Source: Corynebacterium falsenii (GTDB taxonomy: Bacteria; Actinomycetota; Actinomycetes; Mycobacteriales; Mycobacteriaceae). Taken from it: a stretch of DNA of 64,000 nt. The notes under the pieces were generated by a model, which was not told the DNA's origin, ran no database searches, and saw nothing but the letters and a program-made list of their open reading frames with translations. The number at the start of each line of letters is the position of its first letter. The stretch's first letter is position 1. This document shows positions 28,601-38,229 of this stretch, piece after piece. The stretch spans positions 62,001 through 126,000 of the forward strand of contig JVKJ01000002.1 of the NCBI GenBank assembly GCA_001054945.1, read 5' to 3'. A program made the translations under genes and the position numbers.

Positions 28601-30668
28601 GTGACAGCTCGTAGAGATCCTTGCCCATTGTGCGGTGCTGGGAGCCGAAGCCGGAGTACAGCCACACGGCGCCCTGGGCAGCCGGCGAATCTGCCACGGC
28701 AACAGCCGGGCCAGTCTTGCCCTGTGCAAGGCGCTGCAGTCCGTCCAGCGCCTCCTCATGGGTGGTGGCTGAGACGATGCCTCGAGAGCGCCCGTGATTG
28801 TGGCCGGCAAGGGCGCGGGCGACCTCACGCAGCTCTGCCTTCGGGTTCTGCTTCAGCCAGTCGTGTAGGTCCTGGGCCGCAGTCCGGCGACGCGACGGCA
28901 GGAGGCCGCTGACGGGCAGGAGCACGCGGTCGGCGGATTCTGGATCGACAATATCGACAAGACTGCGGGTCTGGCTGCCGGCACGTTGTCCGTCGTGGGC
29001 CCGCTCGTCGCCGGCCAGCTCATCGCTAGCACCGTCGTTCGGGTAGTCCTGCGCGTCATAGGCTGCGAGCACGACGTGCGCATTGGTTCCGCCGAAGCCG
29101 AAGCCGGACACGCCCGCCACGGGCCGGCCGGAATATTCCGGCCACTCGCGCGGATCCTCCACGACCTCCAGCCGTTCCTGGTCGAAGTCGATGTAGGGAT
29201 TCGGGCCGGCGAAGTTCAGTGACGGAGGCAGCACGCCCTCGCGCATGGCCATAGCCACCTTCATCACGCCCGCCACGCCAGCGGCGGCCTCGGTGTGCCC
29301 GAAGTTCGTCTTCGCACTGCCCAGCAGGGTCGGCTTCCCGGCCTCCCGGCCATCGCCCAGCACTGCGCCCAGCGCGGTTGCCTCGATGGGGTCGCCCAGG
29401 ATGGTGCCAGTTCCGTGGGCCTCTACGTAGTCCACATCGGTGGGCTCGATTCCCGCGTCCGCGTAGGCGGCGCGCAGCACGTCGATCTGTGCCTCCGGGT
29501 TCGGTGCGGTCAGCCCGTTGGAGCGCCCGTCGGAATTGATGGCGCTGCCCTTGATGACCGCGAGGATGTCATTCCCGTCGCGTTGTGCGTCCTCGACTCG
29601 CTTCAAAATCACCACGCCCGCCCCGTCGGAACGGACGATGCCATCCGCATCCTCGGAGAACGCATGGATCTTCCCCGTGGGGCTCAGCACGCCGAGCTCG
29701 GAGAAGGCCACGGTGGCAAAGGGGCTGGCCAGGAGATTCACGCCGCCAGCAACGGCCAAGGTGGCGTCCCCGTCCCGCAGGGCGCGCACAGCCTGGTGGA
29801 TGGCGACCAGCGAGGAGGAGCACGCAGTGTCCATCGCCACCGACGGGCCGCGGAAATCGAAGGCATAGGACACGCGGTTGGCCACCACGGACGTGGAATT
29901 GCCCGTCAAGGAGTAGGGGTGCGCCTCCCGGGTGTCGCCCGCGATCAGCATCGCGTAGTCGTTATTGGTGGTTCCCATGAAGACGCCGACGTTCGTACCT
30001 CGCAAGGTATTCGCCGGAATGTGCGCGTCCTCCAGGGCCTCCCAGGTCTGCTGAAGGATGACACGCTGCTGGGGGTCCATGTTCGTCGCCTCCAGCGGCG
30101 AGAGTCCGAAGAACTCCGCGTCGAAGGAAGCAATATCGTCCAGGTAGCCACCCGTCAGCGTAGCCTCGTCCATCCGACGCGTCATGTCCTTGTCGGCGGC
30201 ATACTCAGTCCATCGCCCCGCGGGCAATTCGCCCACCCCGTCGCGGTAGCCGATGAACATGTCCCACATGTCCCGGTGATTCTTCGCCCCGGGATAGGCA
30301 CCAGCCATGCCGACGATGGCAATGTCGCTCTGCGCTGGCGTCTGGGATGCCCCCCGTGATCGTGGCTGGCGCCCGGCCTTGGCTCCCCCACGGCGACCAG
30401 CTGCGGGCCCATTGATGAGGAACTCCGCGAGCGCGGAGATGGTGTTGTGCTCGTAGGCGACCGTGGCGTCCAGAGTGACCCCCATCAGGCGCTCCAGGTC
30501 GCCGGAGAGGATCACGACGTCGCGGGAGGACAGACCAAACTCCTCCAGCTGCTGGTCATCGTCGATCTCTGCCGCAGACAGTTCCGTGGTTTTCAATACC
30601 CAGTCCCGGAGCCACTGACGCATGTCTTCGATGGTCGTGGGCCGGGCTGCGGCGCTATTGTCTGCCAT
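25668..30668 (-). CDS. pks13: Mycolic acid condensase, polyketide synthase 13
   Basis: 1666 residues with the full Pks13 domain order. It has an N-terminal acyl carrier domain (FGLSSRD, phosphopantetheine serine near 48), then a ketosynthase ([12 protein letters not shown], Cys about 283; [25 protein letters not shown]). An acyltransferase follows ([17 protein letters not shown]), then a second carrier domain ([18 protein letters not shown]) and a C-terminal thioesterase ([19 protein letters not shown]). It joins a meromycoloyl chain, delivered as acyl-AMP by FadD32, to a carboxylated chain from AccD3 to make the beta-keto mycolate. An Ala/Thr/Gly-rich linker separates the second carrier domain from the thioesterase. 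A 222-base gap upstream of its start means it may have its own promoter besides reading through from fadD32. Confidence 0.97.
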   Translation of the reverse strand: MADNSAAARPTTIEDMRQWLRDWVLKTTELSAAEIDDDQQLEEFGLSSRDVVILSGDLERLMGVTLDATVAYEHNTISALAEFLINGPAAGRRGGAKAGRQPRSRGASQTPAQSDIAIVGMAGAYPGAKNHRDMWDMFIGYRDGVGELPAGRWTEYAADKDMTRRMDEATLTGGYLDDIASFDAEFFGLSPLEATNMDPQQRVILQQTWEALEDAHIPANTLRGTNVGVFMGTTNNDYAMLIAGDTREAHPYSLTGNSTSVVANRVSYAFDFRGPSVAMDTACSSSLVAIHQAVRALRDGDATLAVAGGVNLLASPFATVAFSELGVLSPTGKIHAFSEDADGIVRSDGAGVVILKRVEDAQRDGNDILAVIKGSAINSDGRSNGLTAPNPEAQIDVLRAAYADAGIEPTDVDYVEAHGTGTILGDPIEATALGAVLGDGREAGKPTLLGSAKTNFGHTEAAAGVAGVMKVAMAMREGVLPPSLNFAGPNPYIDFDQERLEVVEDPREWPEYSGRPVAGVSGFGFGGTNAHVVLAAYDAQDYPNDGASDELAGDERAHDGQRAGSQTRSLVDIVDPESADRVLLPVSGLLPSRRRTAAQDLHDWLKQNPKAELREVARALAGHNHGRSRGIVSATTHEEALDGLQRLAQGKTGPAVAVADSPAAQGAVWLYSGFGSQHRTMGKDLYELSPFFAERLRAADEIVQRESGWSVVEKVLDDEQNFDTESAQVSITAIQVALTDLLHRLGLKPAAVVGQSMGEIAAAYAVGGLSLEHTMLVACHRSRLMGEAESMLPEDQQGAMAAVEFGVEELAAFTKEHPEFSKVEPAVYAAPGMTTVGGPREPVEKLVAHLEAEGKFARQLKVKGAGHTSMLDPILGELHFEIADVAAQPIHTPLYSTVDRGTVYQPGEMVHDADYFVRCTRQPVWLAEATGKQFDDGYRTFLEIAANPVALMPLMQVAFAHDAGESTMMPLLKRKEPALETFYSALAELYVRGEDLDLAALVGPGTKAEVPGVRWNNQRFWTNARPSSGGTGDLPGTRVNLPDGRVAFSTTADMVPSFDALVEAAAAELSPSATLVAHEEHAPLPASGELTTVASRSLGGWALTVYDARALTDMPVLGEAFATTLGSLGTTAQGGDATAPAPAAPTTQAVSPETDENSMRWSPDSGQSVSDRLRSIVSESMGYDADDLPGELPLIDLGLDSLMGMRIKNRVEHDFDIPPLQVQTLRDGSVNDVISMVERMVADRHGVAGGPGGVSKEATEAPSEGDTAADGAGATTTADGETYRAKAGGVAPRDASERLVFAAWAGVNGQAAPGVTSELPTISEDKAEQLATRLSERSGGEITAKDVLAAETLEPLADLVRESMEAEVEGNIRVLRARPEGSEKPSVFLFHPAGGSSVVYQPLTRRLPADVPVYGVERLEGELSDRAANYLDEIIELSDGRPIVLGGWSFGGALAYEVAAQLTQKRDHGGHGKGDGNGEGGTEVPAIERIVLLDTVQPKHPAPDTNEEMHARWDRYANFANKTYGLEFEVPHELLDQQGEQVMMAMFQQMLTSPELAGLGLPAGVLEHQRASFVDNRILDTLDFSRWSEVEVPVTLFRAERMHDGALELEPAYHEVAPDGGWAGRVKDLEIVQLKGDHLSIVDEPEIGKVGTHIAQLIDQDGKRLG

Positions 30669-30890
30669 ACGAACGGACGATTCCTCTCTGGTGAATCCTG
30701 CTGATCTTTTCCTGCGGGCGGGATGCCGTCCACAGGGTTTAACCTCCGGAGTCGAAGGCTTTTGCCTATCAATCTTCAGGTAAGTATTCCTGCGCTACAT
30801 GCTAACCCTTCAGCAGGGCGCCTTCGTACTGTGCGTCACTTGATGATGAAGCTTTGCCCTGACGTGCGACTTTCGGGCGAGGAGCCCCGC

Positions 30891-32747
30891 CTAGTCGAAC
30901 GAGCCGTCCAGGTACGCCTTGGCGCACACTCGGCGGGCAATCTTGTGCGCGCTGGAACGCGGAATATCGCCGGTCGAAACGATGCGGACATCCGCCGGCT
31001 GCACGCCGTGGGTCTTGGTGATAGCGCCACGAATCGCCGTGATCGCCTCGTCGTCCTTGGCCGGGTCGGCCTCCGGATCGCGCTCTGCGACCACAACGAG
31101 TCCTTCAATGTCCCCGCCAGTGAGCGCGAAGGCAGCGACCACGCCGGGTGCGGTCTGATCAGTCGACTCGTCCACGGTGGCCTCGATGTCCTGAGGATAG
31201 TGGTTGCGTCCGGCGACGATGATCAGGTCCTTGAGGCGACCGGTGATGAACAGCTCGCCATCGACGATCACGGCGAGGTCGCCCGTGCGCATCCAGTTGT
31301 CCTCCGGAGCGTCTCCTGCCCGGGAGTTGTCGGCGAGGCGCTTGTCCTTCGGCAGGGAGTTGCAGAAGGTCTCGGTGGTCTCGTCTTCGCGGTTGAGGTA
31401 GCCCGCGGCCATGTTGTCGCCGTGGCACCAGATTTCGCCGACGGTTCCATCGGCCACTTCCTTGCCCGTTTCGATATCAACGATGGTCATGACCTGCGGG
31501 GCACACACCTGCCCGAGGCCCATCAGCGGCATCGCGTCCTCGTGCCCCTCGCTCAGTTCCTTGGCCGTGCCCTGGGCCAGCTCCTCTCGGTCGAGCCAGA
31601 CGGTGACGGGGCGCTTTTCTGTCTGAGGAGTGGTGACCAGCAGGGAGGCTTCCGCCAGGCCATAAGAGGGACGCATCGCGGTGCGCTCGAAGCCATACGC
31701 GCCATAGACCTCCAGGAATTTCTCCACGTTGTTTCGAGTCACTGGCTCAGAGCCGTTGAGCAGCCCCTTGACCTGGGAAAGGTCAAGGTCGGACAGTTCC
31801 TCCACCTCAGCGGGGTTGGCGTAGCGCGTCGCCAGCTCCAGGGCGAAGTTCGGCACCACCGAGTAGATGTTCTCTTCCTCACTCAGCGGGTGGAGGCGCT
31901 TGACCCAGCGGGTCGGATCCTGGATGAAGTCCCGCGGGCTCATCAGATCGAAGGGCAGGCCCAGGATCGTGACAAAGGCGCTGAGGATGATTCCCATGTC
32001 GTGGTGCAGTGGCAACCACGTCACCAGGCGCAGCGGGGACTGCAGCTGTGCGGCACCGAAGATTTCCAGCACGTTGGTCACGATGCTCCGGTGGGTCAGC
32101 ACCACACCGGCCGGGGTCCGCGTGGAACCGGAGGTGTACTGCAGAAAAGCCTCATCGGTGGACTTCGGCGCGGATTCCGGGTTGGCCATCATGGCCGCCA
32201 TGGGGTTCTCCCACTGCTCAGCCAGGGAATCTGGCAGCGCGTCCACCGTCAGGACGCGTGGCCGCTCTGCCGAAGGGCGATCCGCGAAGAAGCTGCGCAC
32301 GGCCCCGGCCGAACGCTTATTTGTCAGCACCACCTTGGGGCTGGAAGAATCCAGCACCGCATTCAGGTGGCCAGCGTGGCCCGGCTCCGCTGGATCATAC
32401 AGTGGGACAGGCACCAGGTTGGCGTACATCGCGCCCATAAAGGAGTAGATGTACTCCGGGGAGTTGTTCGCCAGGATCGCCACCCGGTCGCCCTTCTCCG
32501 CCACCTGCTGCAGGCGAACGCTCACGGCCTTGATGCGGGTGTTGACCTGCGCGCGGGTGATCTCGTTCAGCGTGCCTTCGCGGGAGTCTGCGTAATCCCA
32601 GTAGCGAATGAGCGTGTTCTCGGAGCTGCCATCCATCTGGGACATGGCAAACAGCATCTCGCACATGCCCGACAGCGTCAGTTGATCGGGCACAGAGATC
32701 TTGCCCTGGTCATCGAAAAATTGGCTCATGGCGGACTGGATGTCCAT
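30891..32747 (-). CDS. fadD32: Long-chain fatty acid--AMP ligase FadD32
   Basis: 618 residues. It activates the meromycolate-type chain as acyl-AMP and loads it on the N-terminal carrier domain of Pks13. AFLQYTSGSTRTPAGVVLTH (split TSGSTRTPAG) is the FAAL-type P-loop in which the usual lysine of the adenylation motif is replaced. MRPSYGLAEASLLV and the C-terminal GRLKDLIIVAGRNHYPQDIE complete the family signature. ATG 32747 has a GGGAGAGA site; an in-frame GTG 11 codons upstream is less likely. It is upstream of pks13 on the same strand, as in all mycolate producers. Confidence 0.96.
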   Translation of the reverse strand: MDIQSAMSQFFDDQGKISVPDQLTLSGMCEMLFAMSQMDGSSENTLIRYWDYADSREGTLNEITRAQVNTRIKAVSVRLQQVAEKGDRVAILANNSPEYIYSFMGAMYANLVPVPLYDPAEPGHAGHLNAVLDSSSPKVVLTNKRSAGAVRSFFADRPSAERPRVLTVDALPDSLAEQWENPMAAMMANPESAPKSTDEAFLQYTSGSTRTPAGVVLTHRSIVTNVLEIFGAAQLQSPLRLVTWLPLHHDMGIILSAFVTILGLPFDLMSPRDFIQDPTRWVKRLHPLSEEENIYSVVPNFALELATRYANPAEVEELSDLDLSQVKGLLNGSEPVTRNNVEKFLEVYGAYGFERTAMRPSYGLAEASLLVTTPQTEKRPVTVWLDREELAQGTAKELSEGHEDAMPLMGLGQVCAPQVMTIVDIETGKEVADGTVGEIWCHGDNMAAGYLNREDETTETFCNSLPKDKRLADNSRAGDAPEDNWMRTGDLAVIVDGELFITGRLKDLIIVAGRNHYPQDIEATVDESTDQTAPGVVAAFALTGGDIEGLVVVAERDPEADPAKDDEAITAIRGAITKTHGVQPADVRIVSTGDIPRSSAHKIARRVCAKAYLDGSFD

Positions 32748-32890
32748 ATTCTCTCCCTCAGCAGGTCTCGGGTCGCTCACGGTGAGCGCGGAATCACCCC
32801 ACGCTCCGATAGTTTTATCTAGTGAATATTAACGGCCGCGGTCGCACGTATGTCGCTAACTCGACAATTCCCGGCATTGACCGTGCGGAC

Positions 32891-33838
32891 CTAGTTCTTC
32901 TGGTTAATGATGTCCCGCGTCCAGTTCACAATCCACTGGGGCGCCGTCTCGCCGCCCATAACCTCCGAGTTCGTGGCGTACTGCGCATGGATGGCGTTCG
33001 CTGCCACCAGGTCCTTCGCCCGCTGCACCGCGTTGATGGCATCTCGTGGCGCGTCGCAGACCAGGTCGGTGGGGGCACAGAAGTTGTTCACTCGGTCATT
33101 CAGCTCACCGAACCCGCCGGGGCGTGGGCCTCGCATGGTGGCACCGGGGATCACGCCCTGGATCAAGCCGCTCACCGGGTTTAGCGCGATCTCCGCGCCG
33201 ATTCCCGAGATCACCTTGCTTCCGACGAGGTTCCCCACCCCGTCTTCGCGTCGCCCGTCCGCGATCAGGGAGACGCCCGCGATGTTCGCTGCGGGCACCG
33301 GTCCCCGACCATTACCAATTTCGGACGCCAAATCGCCCGTCAGCACCGCTCCCTGACTGAAACCAACGAGGACAAAGCGGGTGGCCGGGCAGGCATCGTG
33401 CATCCCCTGCATCTCGGCCTGCACCTTCTGGTAGCCCTGCTCGCGCGAGTCGTCGTACGTCAATTCCTGAGGGGCATTGAAGTTCTTGAACTGAGCTGGG
33501 TACGGCAAGGTCCACACCTTCACCTGATCGGGACCGAACTCCTGCTGCAGTGGCTGGGTGACCTGCAGCAGCAACGAGTTGGGGTGGGACTGCGGGTTCG
33601 CCGGATCATCCTCCGGGCTGGATTCCCACGTTCCTGGGCTGGCGATGACCTCGTAGCCCACGCATCCGGGCGGATTTCCTGGGGTCGGCTGCGCTTCCGA
33701 CTGGCTTGGTTGGTCGGGACCGCCGGGACGGCCAGGCCCACTCGGCCCCCGATTTTGGTTGTTCAACCAACCGGTCACACCTGCCGCGATCAACAGCAGC
33801 ACAAGAATCACGCCGACAATGGTGAGCAGCTTCTTCAT
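32891..33838 (-). CDS. Cutinase-family envelope lipase (Rv3802c-like)
   Basis: 315 residues. One N-terminal membrane anchor (residues 5-25) is followed by a Gly/Pro/Gln-rich linker and an alpha/beta-hydrolase of the cutinase family. The nucleophile elbow is FVLVGFSQGAVLTGDLA. Candidate acid and base residues lie in FCAPTDLVCD and AIHAQYATN, and the cysteines CVGY...CPAT and FC...VC can form the two cutinase disulfides. In mycobacteria the orthologue at the same place, next to fadD32, is a phospholipase/thioesterase tied to mycolate homeostasis. It acts outside the membrane. It lies 143 bases upstream of fadD32 and is probably co-transcribed with it. Confidence 0.9.
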   Translation of the reverse strand: MKKLLTIVGVILVLLLIAAGVTGWLNNQNRGPSGPGRPGGPDQPSQSEAQPTPGNPPGCVGYEVIASPGTWESSPEDDPANPQSHPNSLLLQVTQPLQQEFGPDQVKVWTLPYPAQFKNFNAPQELTYDDSREQGYQKVQAEMQGMHDACPATRFVLVGFSQGAVLTGDLASEIGNGRGPVPAANIAGVSLIADGRREDGVGNLVGSKVISGIGAEIALNPVSGLIQGVIPGATMRGPRPGGFGELNDRVNNFCAPTDLVCDAPRDAINAVQRAKDLVAANAIHAQYATNSEVMGGETAPQWIVNWTRDIINQKN

Positions 33839-33868
33839 CTCTTAAACCAACATCCTACGTAGACATCA

Positions 33869-33895
33869 AACGCCCGTGAGACTGTCACGGGCGTT
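33869..33895 (-). terminator. Hairpin terminator after the DUF732-like lipoprotein gene
   Basis: AACGCCCGTGA (33869-33879) pairs exactly with TCACGGGCGTT (33885-33895) over a 5-base loop. The T run on the minus strand is short (GTTTGAT), so read-through into the cutinase gene is possible. Confidence 0.65.
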
Positions 33896-33918
33896 GTTCA
33901 CATTATTCACTATGTGCT

Positions 33919-34515
33919 CTATTTGCAGTAGCGTGCGGTGGCCGCATCGGTCATGGCCTTCTGCGCCTTCTCCACATCGCCGGGGTTCTTTCCTATGATC
34001 CCCTGTGATTGCAGCTGCCCCGCTGTCAGCGGGATCACCGGATTCTTCCCGCCGGTGTTGCAGTGCTCCCGGGCCGCTGCGATGAGCTGATCTTCCAGCC
34101 CACCTGGATCCTTGGCTCCCTCGACCTTCTCCAGATCAAGGCCCTGGTTTTCCAGATCGGTCAGGTAGTCCTTGTCTTCCTGGGATCGCGAGGCCCCCGC
34201 GGGCACCTCGTCCACCTTTTGGACGCCACCGTCTTTCTCCGAGCTTCCCCCGTTCGACGACCCTGGCGCGGCGGAGTTGCTGGCACTGGAGCTGCTGGCC
34301 TTGCCCGCATCCTTGGATTCGGAAGCGTTTGGCTGGTCGGTGGCGTCCCCCTCTGGAGAACTGGACACGCTGGGAACCTCGGAGGAACTGGGCGCGTCGG
34401 CGTTGTCCACGGTGGAATCCGAACCGCAGGCCGCCGCCCCCAGGAGGAGGGCGGAGCCGGCGACCACCGCGGTCCAGCGGGCAGGCTGGGCGTGGCGGAA
34501 GAAACGTACTGGCAT
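33919..34515 (-). CDS. Secreted lipoprotein with DUF732-like C-terminus
   Basis: 198 residues. The signal peptide ends in the lipobox LLLGAAAC (Cys about 30). A Ser/Asp/Ala-rich low-complexity linker runs to about residue 100. The C-terminal domain, DYLTDLENQGLDLEK ... EDQLIAAAREHC ... AATARYC, has the two-cysteine, all-helical pattern of mycobacterial DUF732 proteins. It is anchored on the outer face of the membrane. It lies 24 bases downstream of the LGFP mycolyltransferase and upstream of the cutinase gene, a position conserved in corynebacteria. Role unknown. Two copies of the 9-mer GTGGCGTCC/GGACGCCAC lie inside it, 110 bases apart in opposite orientations. Confidence 0.82.
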   Translation of the reverse strand: MPVRFFRHAQPARWTAVVAGSALLLGAAACGSDSTVDNADAPSSSEVPSVSSSPEGDATDQPNASESKDAGKASSSSASNSAAPGSSNGGSSEKDGGVQKVDEVPAGASRSQEDKDYLTDLENQGLDLEKVEGAKDPGGLEDQLIAAAREHCNTGGKNPVIPLTAGQLQSQGIIGKNPGDVEKAQKAMTDAATARYCK

Positions 34516-34539
34516 GGGATCTACCTCGTCGGGAATTAT

Positions 34540-36489
34540 CTAGCGGGTTTCGATGCGTCCGTTGATTTCGCGGATCTCTCCGTGCTGGAAGGTGACGGAC
34601 TGTCCACCGGAGGGGATGGCCTCCTGATCCTTCACGGGGTAGCCAAAGCGGCCGTTTTCGTAGCCTTCCTTGCCCCAGGCGTCGAAGATCGCGCCGTCGT
34701 AGATCACGTGGGCGCCGGTTTCGTGGGACCAGTAAATCTTGCCGTGCTCGAAGGTGGAGAGTCGCCCAGCACCGATGCTGGTTTCACCGGAGGTGGGCGC
34801 ACCGAGCTTGGATTCCAGGCCGCCCAGGTCGAGGTACTTTGCCCCAATCATGCCCTGGACATACTGGGTTTCACCCTTGGAATTGCGCACGGTCACGCCG
34901 TTCTCGAAGCGCTGGATGGCGCCGGTGCCGCTCTTCTTTTCCGGCTCGATCGGGTAACCCAGTGGGCCTTCCTCCCACTTCGTCTTGCCCCAGGCATCGC
35001 GCATGTCGTTCATGACTGCGACAGCGCCGACATCGGGGTTCCAGTAGATGGCGCCGTTCTCGAAGTTCACAAAGCGACCGCGTCCATTGCTGATGGAGAA
35101 TTCCTCCGACACTGGGTAGCCCAGGGCAGACTCTGGCCCGCCCATCTCGGCGTAGCGAGCGCCGATGCGCCCCCACAGGAAGTGCGCATTGGTCTTGGGG
35201 GACCAGTAGGCGCGGCCGCCGCGGAAGTCCTGGATTTTACCGCCGTTCGGACCGTCGTACTCGCCGGAGATGCAGGAACCCAGATCCGGGAAATCCTTGA
35301 TCCGCGCGTCGATGGCGCCGCCGGTGTTGCAGGTCGCGCCGCGGTCATCCTTGCTCAGCCCAAGCGAATCGGCGATGTGCGGCCACGCGTTGGTCATCTC
35401 AAACTGCCAGTAGGGCCATGCGTGAGTTCCGGAAGGGCGGAACTGAGCGATGACGTTGACGCCCTGCCCCTTGGCCTGGCGAACGAACGTGTCCGTGGTC
35501 AGACGGGACATCACCTCAAGCCCCATGCCGGCGGCGCTGTCGGAGGTGCCCGGCAGCGGACCTGGCTTGTCATACTGGCCCGCGTTGCCGTTGCCAGCAG
35601 AGACGTACACGGTCTTGTTCTTCAGAGCGTCCAGGCCGAGCTTCGGGTCGTGGTCGATCCAGTCCTGGGAGCCGTAAGGGCCCCACATCTTCTCGGCGTT
35701 GTAGCCGCCACTTTCGTTCGTGGCGAAGCCGATCCCCTGCGGCATGCCCGGGGACGTGGTGTCCAGGTAGCCGGAGAAGGAGCCGGCGAACTTAAACATG
35801 TCCGGGTAACGCTCGGCGAGGTTGATCGCCGCGGTCCCGCCCATGGACAGGCCGGCGACGGCGCGGTCCTCGTTGGTGCGCCAACCTTGGCGCAGAACGG
35901 CGGGGAGCTCGCGGGTCAGGAAGCTCTCCCACTTGTAGTGCACGCCGTTATCCGGCTGCTGCCAATCGGTGTAGAAGGAAGCCTCGCCGCCGACGGGCAT
36001 GACCACGTTGACGTTCTTATCCGCGTAGAAGTTCGCGATGTTGGTATTGAGGGTCCAGCCGGACTCGTCATCGCGGGCACGCATGCCATCGAGGGCCCAC
36101 ACACTGGGGAACTTGCGGTCTGGCTGCTGGTACCAGTCGCGTGCAAGGAGGATCTGCACCTTCACTGGCTTGCCGGGCATCGCTGCGGAGTTGATGTAGA
36201 CGTTGGCCCAACGATCGGTGATCCACTCCACGCGGTCCACGCTCACACCCTGCGGCAGACCGGGGAGGTCCTGGGTCGTGGTGCGATTGGGGGTGCGGGC
36301 GGGGCGATCGTTTTCCCGCAGGAAGTCATCACCGTTGCCGGGTGCCAGACTGCCCAACGACCCCTGGGCGTGAGCTACCGGGGCGAGGGGGCTGACGGTC
36401 GCGAGCGACAGCGGAAGCGCGAGAGCGGCCACGCTGGCGCGGCGAAGGGAGCGGGGGAGCTTCGCAGCAGGGCGCATATTGTCATTCAT
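34540..36489 (-). CDS. csp1: LGFP-repeat mycolyltransferase (Csp1/PS1-like)
   Basis: 649 residues. A signal peptide ends at VAHA (about 41). An antigen-85-type esterase domain follows to about residue 390 with the nucleophile in AVAGLSMGGTAAINLAE (Ser about 215), ALDGMRARDD forming the oxyanion region, and the catalytic His in PSGTHAWPYW. The C-terminal ~240 residues carry four LGFP-type repeats (SALGYPVSEE, GPLGYPIEPE, SKLGAPTSGE, GRFGYPVKDQ), a module thought to bind the arabinogalactan wall. It transfers mycolates between trehalose mycolates and the wall. ATG 36489 lies only 3 bases from AAGGA; ATG 36477 has better spacing and may be the real start. Confidence 0.93.
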   Translation of the reverse strand: MNDNMRPAAKLPRSLRRASVAALALPLSLATVSPLAPVAHAQGSLGSLAPGNGDDFLRENDRPARTPNRTTTQDLPGLPQGVSVDRVEWITDRWANVYINSAAMPGKPVKVQILLARDWYQQPDRKFPSVWALDGMRARDDESGWTLNTNIANFYADKNVNVVMPVGGEASFYTDWQQPDNGVHYKWESFLTRELPAVLRQGWRTNEDRAVAGLSMGGTAAINLAERYPDMFKFAGSFSGYLDTTSPGMPQGIGFATNESGGYNAEKMWGPYGSQDWIDHDPKLGLDALKNKTVYVSAGNGNAGQYDKPGPLPGTSDSAAGMGLEVMSRLTTDTFVRQAKGQGVNVIAQFRPSGTHAWPYWQFEMTNAWPHIADSLGLSKDDRGATCNTGGAIDARIKDFPDLGSCISGEYDGPNGGKIQDFRGGRAYWSPKTNAHFLWGRIGARYAEMGGPESALGYPVSEEFSISNGRGRFVNFENGAIYWNPDVGAVAVMNDMRDAWGKTKWEEGPLGYPIEPEKKSGTGAIQRFENGVTVRNSKGETQYVQGMIGAKYLDLGGLESKLGAPTSGETSIGAGRLSTFEHGKIYWSHETGAHVIYDGAIFDAWGKEGYENGRFGYPVKDQEAIPSGGQSVTFQHGEIREINGRIETR

Positions 36490-36820
36490 CCTTCATGAAG
36501 TCGGAGCCGCAACGGCCCCAGAGCGAGTGTGTGGCATTACTTTAATCGGGTACGCCAAGGTGAACCTGTGGCGGCTTGCCTCCAAACAGGTTCCCCTCCT
36601 GCTCGGACGCAAGTGTGGTGCAACCCACGCCGTGCAGCGCTCGATACGTAGAGCCTGATGCATGGAGCGGGTTCGACGACTTAGCAGCGGCGACTGCCTA
36701 TGACGACAAGTTCATTATGGCAGCCACGCCGCGGAAAAGATCCTCGACACACCTAAATCTAAAGTTTTGGTTGAGGGTTAGCTTACACCGCCGAAGAATA
36801 TGGTGAAAGAAAACTGAAAA
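36490..36820. other. 331-base intergenic region between csp1 and the hut genes
   Basis: Apart from the csp1 promoter region, which must lie at its left end, nothing gene-like was found in either strand. Short frames here lack ribosome sites. This is the left junction of the hut insertion into the envelope locus. No tRNA, att-like repeat or transposase remnant was seen. Confidence 0.5.
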
Positions 36821-36845
36821 CGACCCCCGGAAAATCCGGGGGTCG
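36821..36845 (-). terminator. Rho-independent terminator after hutI
   Basis: CGACCCCCGGA (36821-36831) pairs perfectly with TCCGGGGGTCG (36835-36845) over a 3-base loop. On the minus strand TTTTCAGTTTTC follows. It ends the hutU-hutI transcript. Confidence 0.88.
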
Positions 36846-36869
36846 AGGTCACGCAGCGCTCATGAAGGG

Positions 36870-38057
36870 TTAGTTCACCTGCACGCCAGCCTTGTAGGTT
36901 CGCCAGCTCAGAGGCATCCCTGGGCGGTAGGCCAGATCGATGGCGTTCTCGGTATCCAACACGTGGAAGTCCGCCGCACCCCCGACGACGATCTGCCCCT
37001 TGGCCGGGCGGCCCTGAGCATCCTTGCCATCCTTGACCGCATGGCGCCGCAGGGCCTTGGCACCCCCGAGCGTCGCTGCGGCGATCGCCTCATCCATCGT
37101 GAGGTGTTGCTGCAGCACCGCGGTGGTCACGCAGTAGTTCATGGAGGACGTGTAAGACGTCCCAGGGTTCAGGTTGGAAGCAATGGCGACAGTCGCGCCG
37201 GCGTCCAAAAGCTGACGGGCGGGCGCGAGCTCCTGGCGGGTGGAGAGGTCGCACGCGGGGAGCACCGTGGCGACCGTCTCCGAATCGGCCAGGGCCTTCA
37301 CGTCCTCCTCGCTGAGGTAGTTGACGTGATCCACGCTGGCGGCGCCATACTCCACGGCAATCTTCACGCCCGGGCCCTCGCCCAGCTGGTTGCCGTGCAC
37401 GCGCAACCCCAGGCCAGCCTCCTTGCCGGCCTCCAGGACCCGGCGCGAGGCAGCCTCGTCGAAGGCGCCGCGCTCGCAGAACACGTCGATCCACTGCACG
37501 TTGCCCTTCACCGCCTGCAGCATGTCCCCGACGACGAGGTCGAGGTACTCGTCAGCGTCCGCCTTCGGCGGCACGAGGTGGGCTCCCAGGAACGTCACTT
37601 CCTCAACGTGGCGGTTCGCGATCTCCGCGGCCAACGCCTCGGTCTCCACATTGAGCCCGTAGCCCGTCTTCGTCTCCAGGGTTGTGGTCCCGCCGGCCTG
37701 GGCGACCTTGATGCGCTCCTGCAGCAGCTGCTCGAGCCGCTCCTCCCCCGCTGACCGGGTGGCCTCCATCGTGACGGCGATTCCACCGGCGGCGTAGTCT
37801 TGCCCGGCCATGCGGGCCTCGAACTCTTCGGCGCGGTTGCCGTCGAAGATCATGTGGGAGTGGGAATCGACCCAGCCGGGCAGCATCGCGCGACCGCCCA
37901 AGTCGATAGTTTCCGTCGTGTCAGGCGCTTCGGCGAGATCGGAGGCGGCGCCGACCCAGGTCACCACTCCCCCGTCGACCACGACAGCGGCGTCGCTAAT
38001 GGTGCCGGCCTCCGCGACCGTGCGAAGTTCGGAGATTCCCTTGAACAGTGTGGACAT
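36870..38057 (-). CDS. hutI: Imidazolonepropionase
   Basis: 395 residues, amidohydrolase superfamily. It opens 4-imidazolone-5-propanoate to N-formimidoyl-L-glutamate, step three of histidine breakdown. Metal-binding PGWVDSHSHMIFDGNRAEEF, ETKTGYGL, the His in LRVHGNQLGEG, the SVDHVNYLSEED segment and the Asp/Asn in ASNLNPGT are all present. ATG 38057 has an AAGGAGA site. It is separated from hutU by 172 bases that contain a hairpin, so its level may be set independently of hutU. Confidence 0.95.
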   Translation of the reverse strand: MSTLFKGISELRTVAEAGTISDAAVVVDGGVVTWVGAASDLAEAPDTTETIDLGGRAMLPGWVDSHSHMIFDGNRAEEFEARMAGQDYAAGGIAVTMEATRSAGEERLEQLLQERIKVAQAGGTTTLETKTGYGLNVETEALAAEIANRHVEEVTFLGAHLVPPKADADEYLDLVVGDMLQAVKGNVQWIDVFCERGAFDEAASRRVLEAGKEAGLGLRVHGNQLGEGPGVKIAVEYGAASVDHVNYLSEEDVKALADSETVATVLPACDLSTRQELAPARQLLDAGATVAIASNLNPGTSYTSSMNYCVTTAVLQQHLTMDEAIAAATLGGAKALRRHAVKDGKDAQGRPAKGQIVVGGAADFHVLDTENAIDLAYRPGMPLSWRTYKAGVQVN

Positions 38058-38185
38058 TGCACATTCTCCTTGTTGGGTTTGTGATGGTCATTGTTTTTTG
38101 TGAAGTCAGGGCCCCGAGGGGGCTGCTGTGGGCAGGGGGAGGACGCCACCGCCCTTTCGCCAGGCAGCCTAGCGGAAACACCAAA

Positions 38186-38220
38186 GGACGGGCCGCAGCC
38201 CAAGTGGCTGCAACCCGTCC
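38186..38220 (-). terminator. Hairpin between hutU and hutI (possible attenuating terminator)
   Basis: GGACGGG (38186-38192) pairs with CCCGTCC (38214-38220), and GCAGCC (38195-38200) with GGCTGC (38206-38211), with one 2x2 internal mismatch. Only TTT follows on the minus strand, so it is probably a weak terminator or RNA-processing/stabilising structure rather than a full stop. Confidence 0.55.
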
Positions 38221-38229
38221 GGGGTGGAA

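Noticed and set aside
25623-32822. Long plus-strand frames across accD3, pks13 and fadD32
   Set aside because: All the conserved catalytic motifs are on the minus strand; the plus-strand frames are compositional shadows.
36700-36790. DtxR/iron box near GAGGGTTAGCTTACACC
   Set aside because: Too few matches to the DtxR palindrome and no iron gene adjacent.
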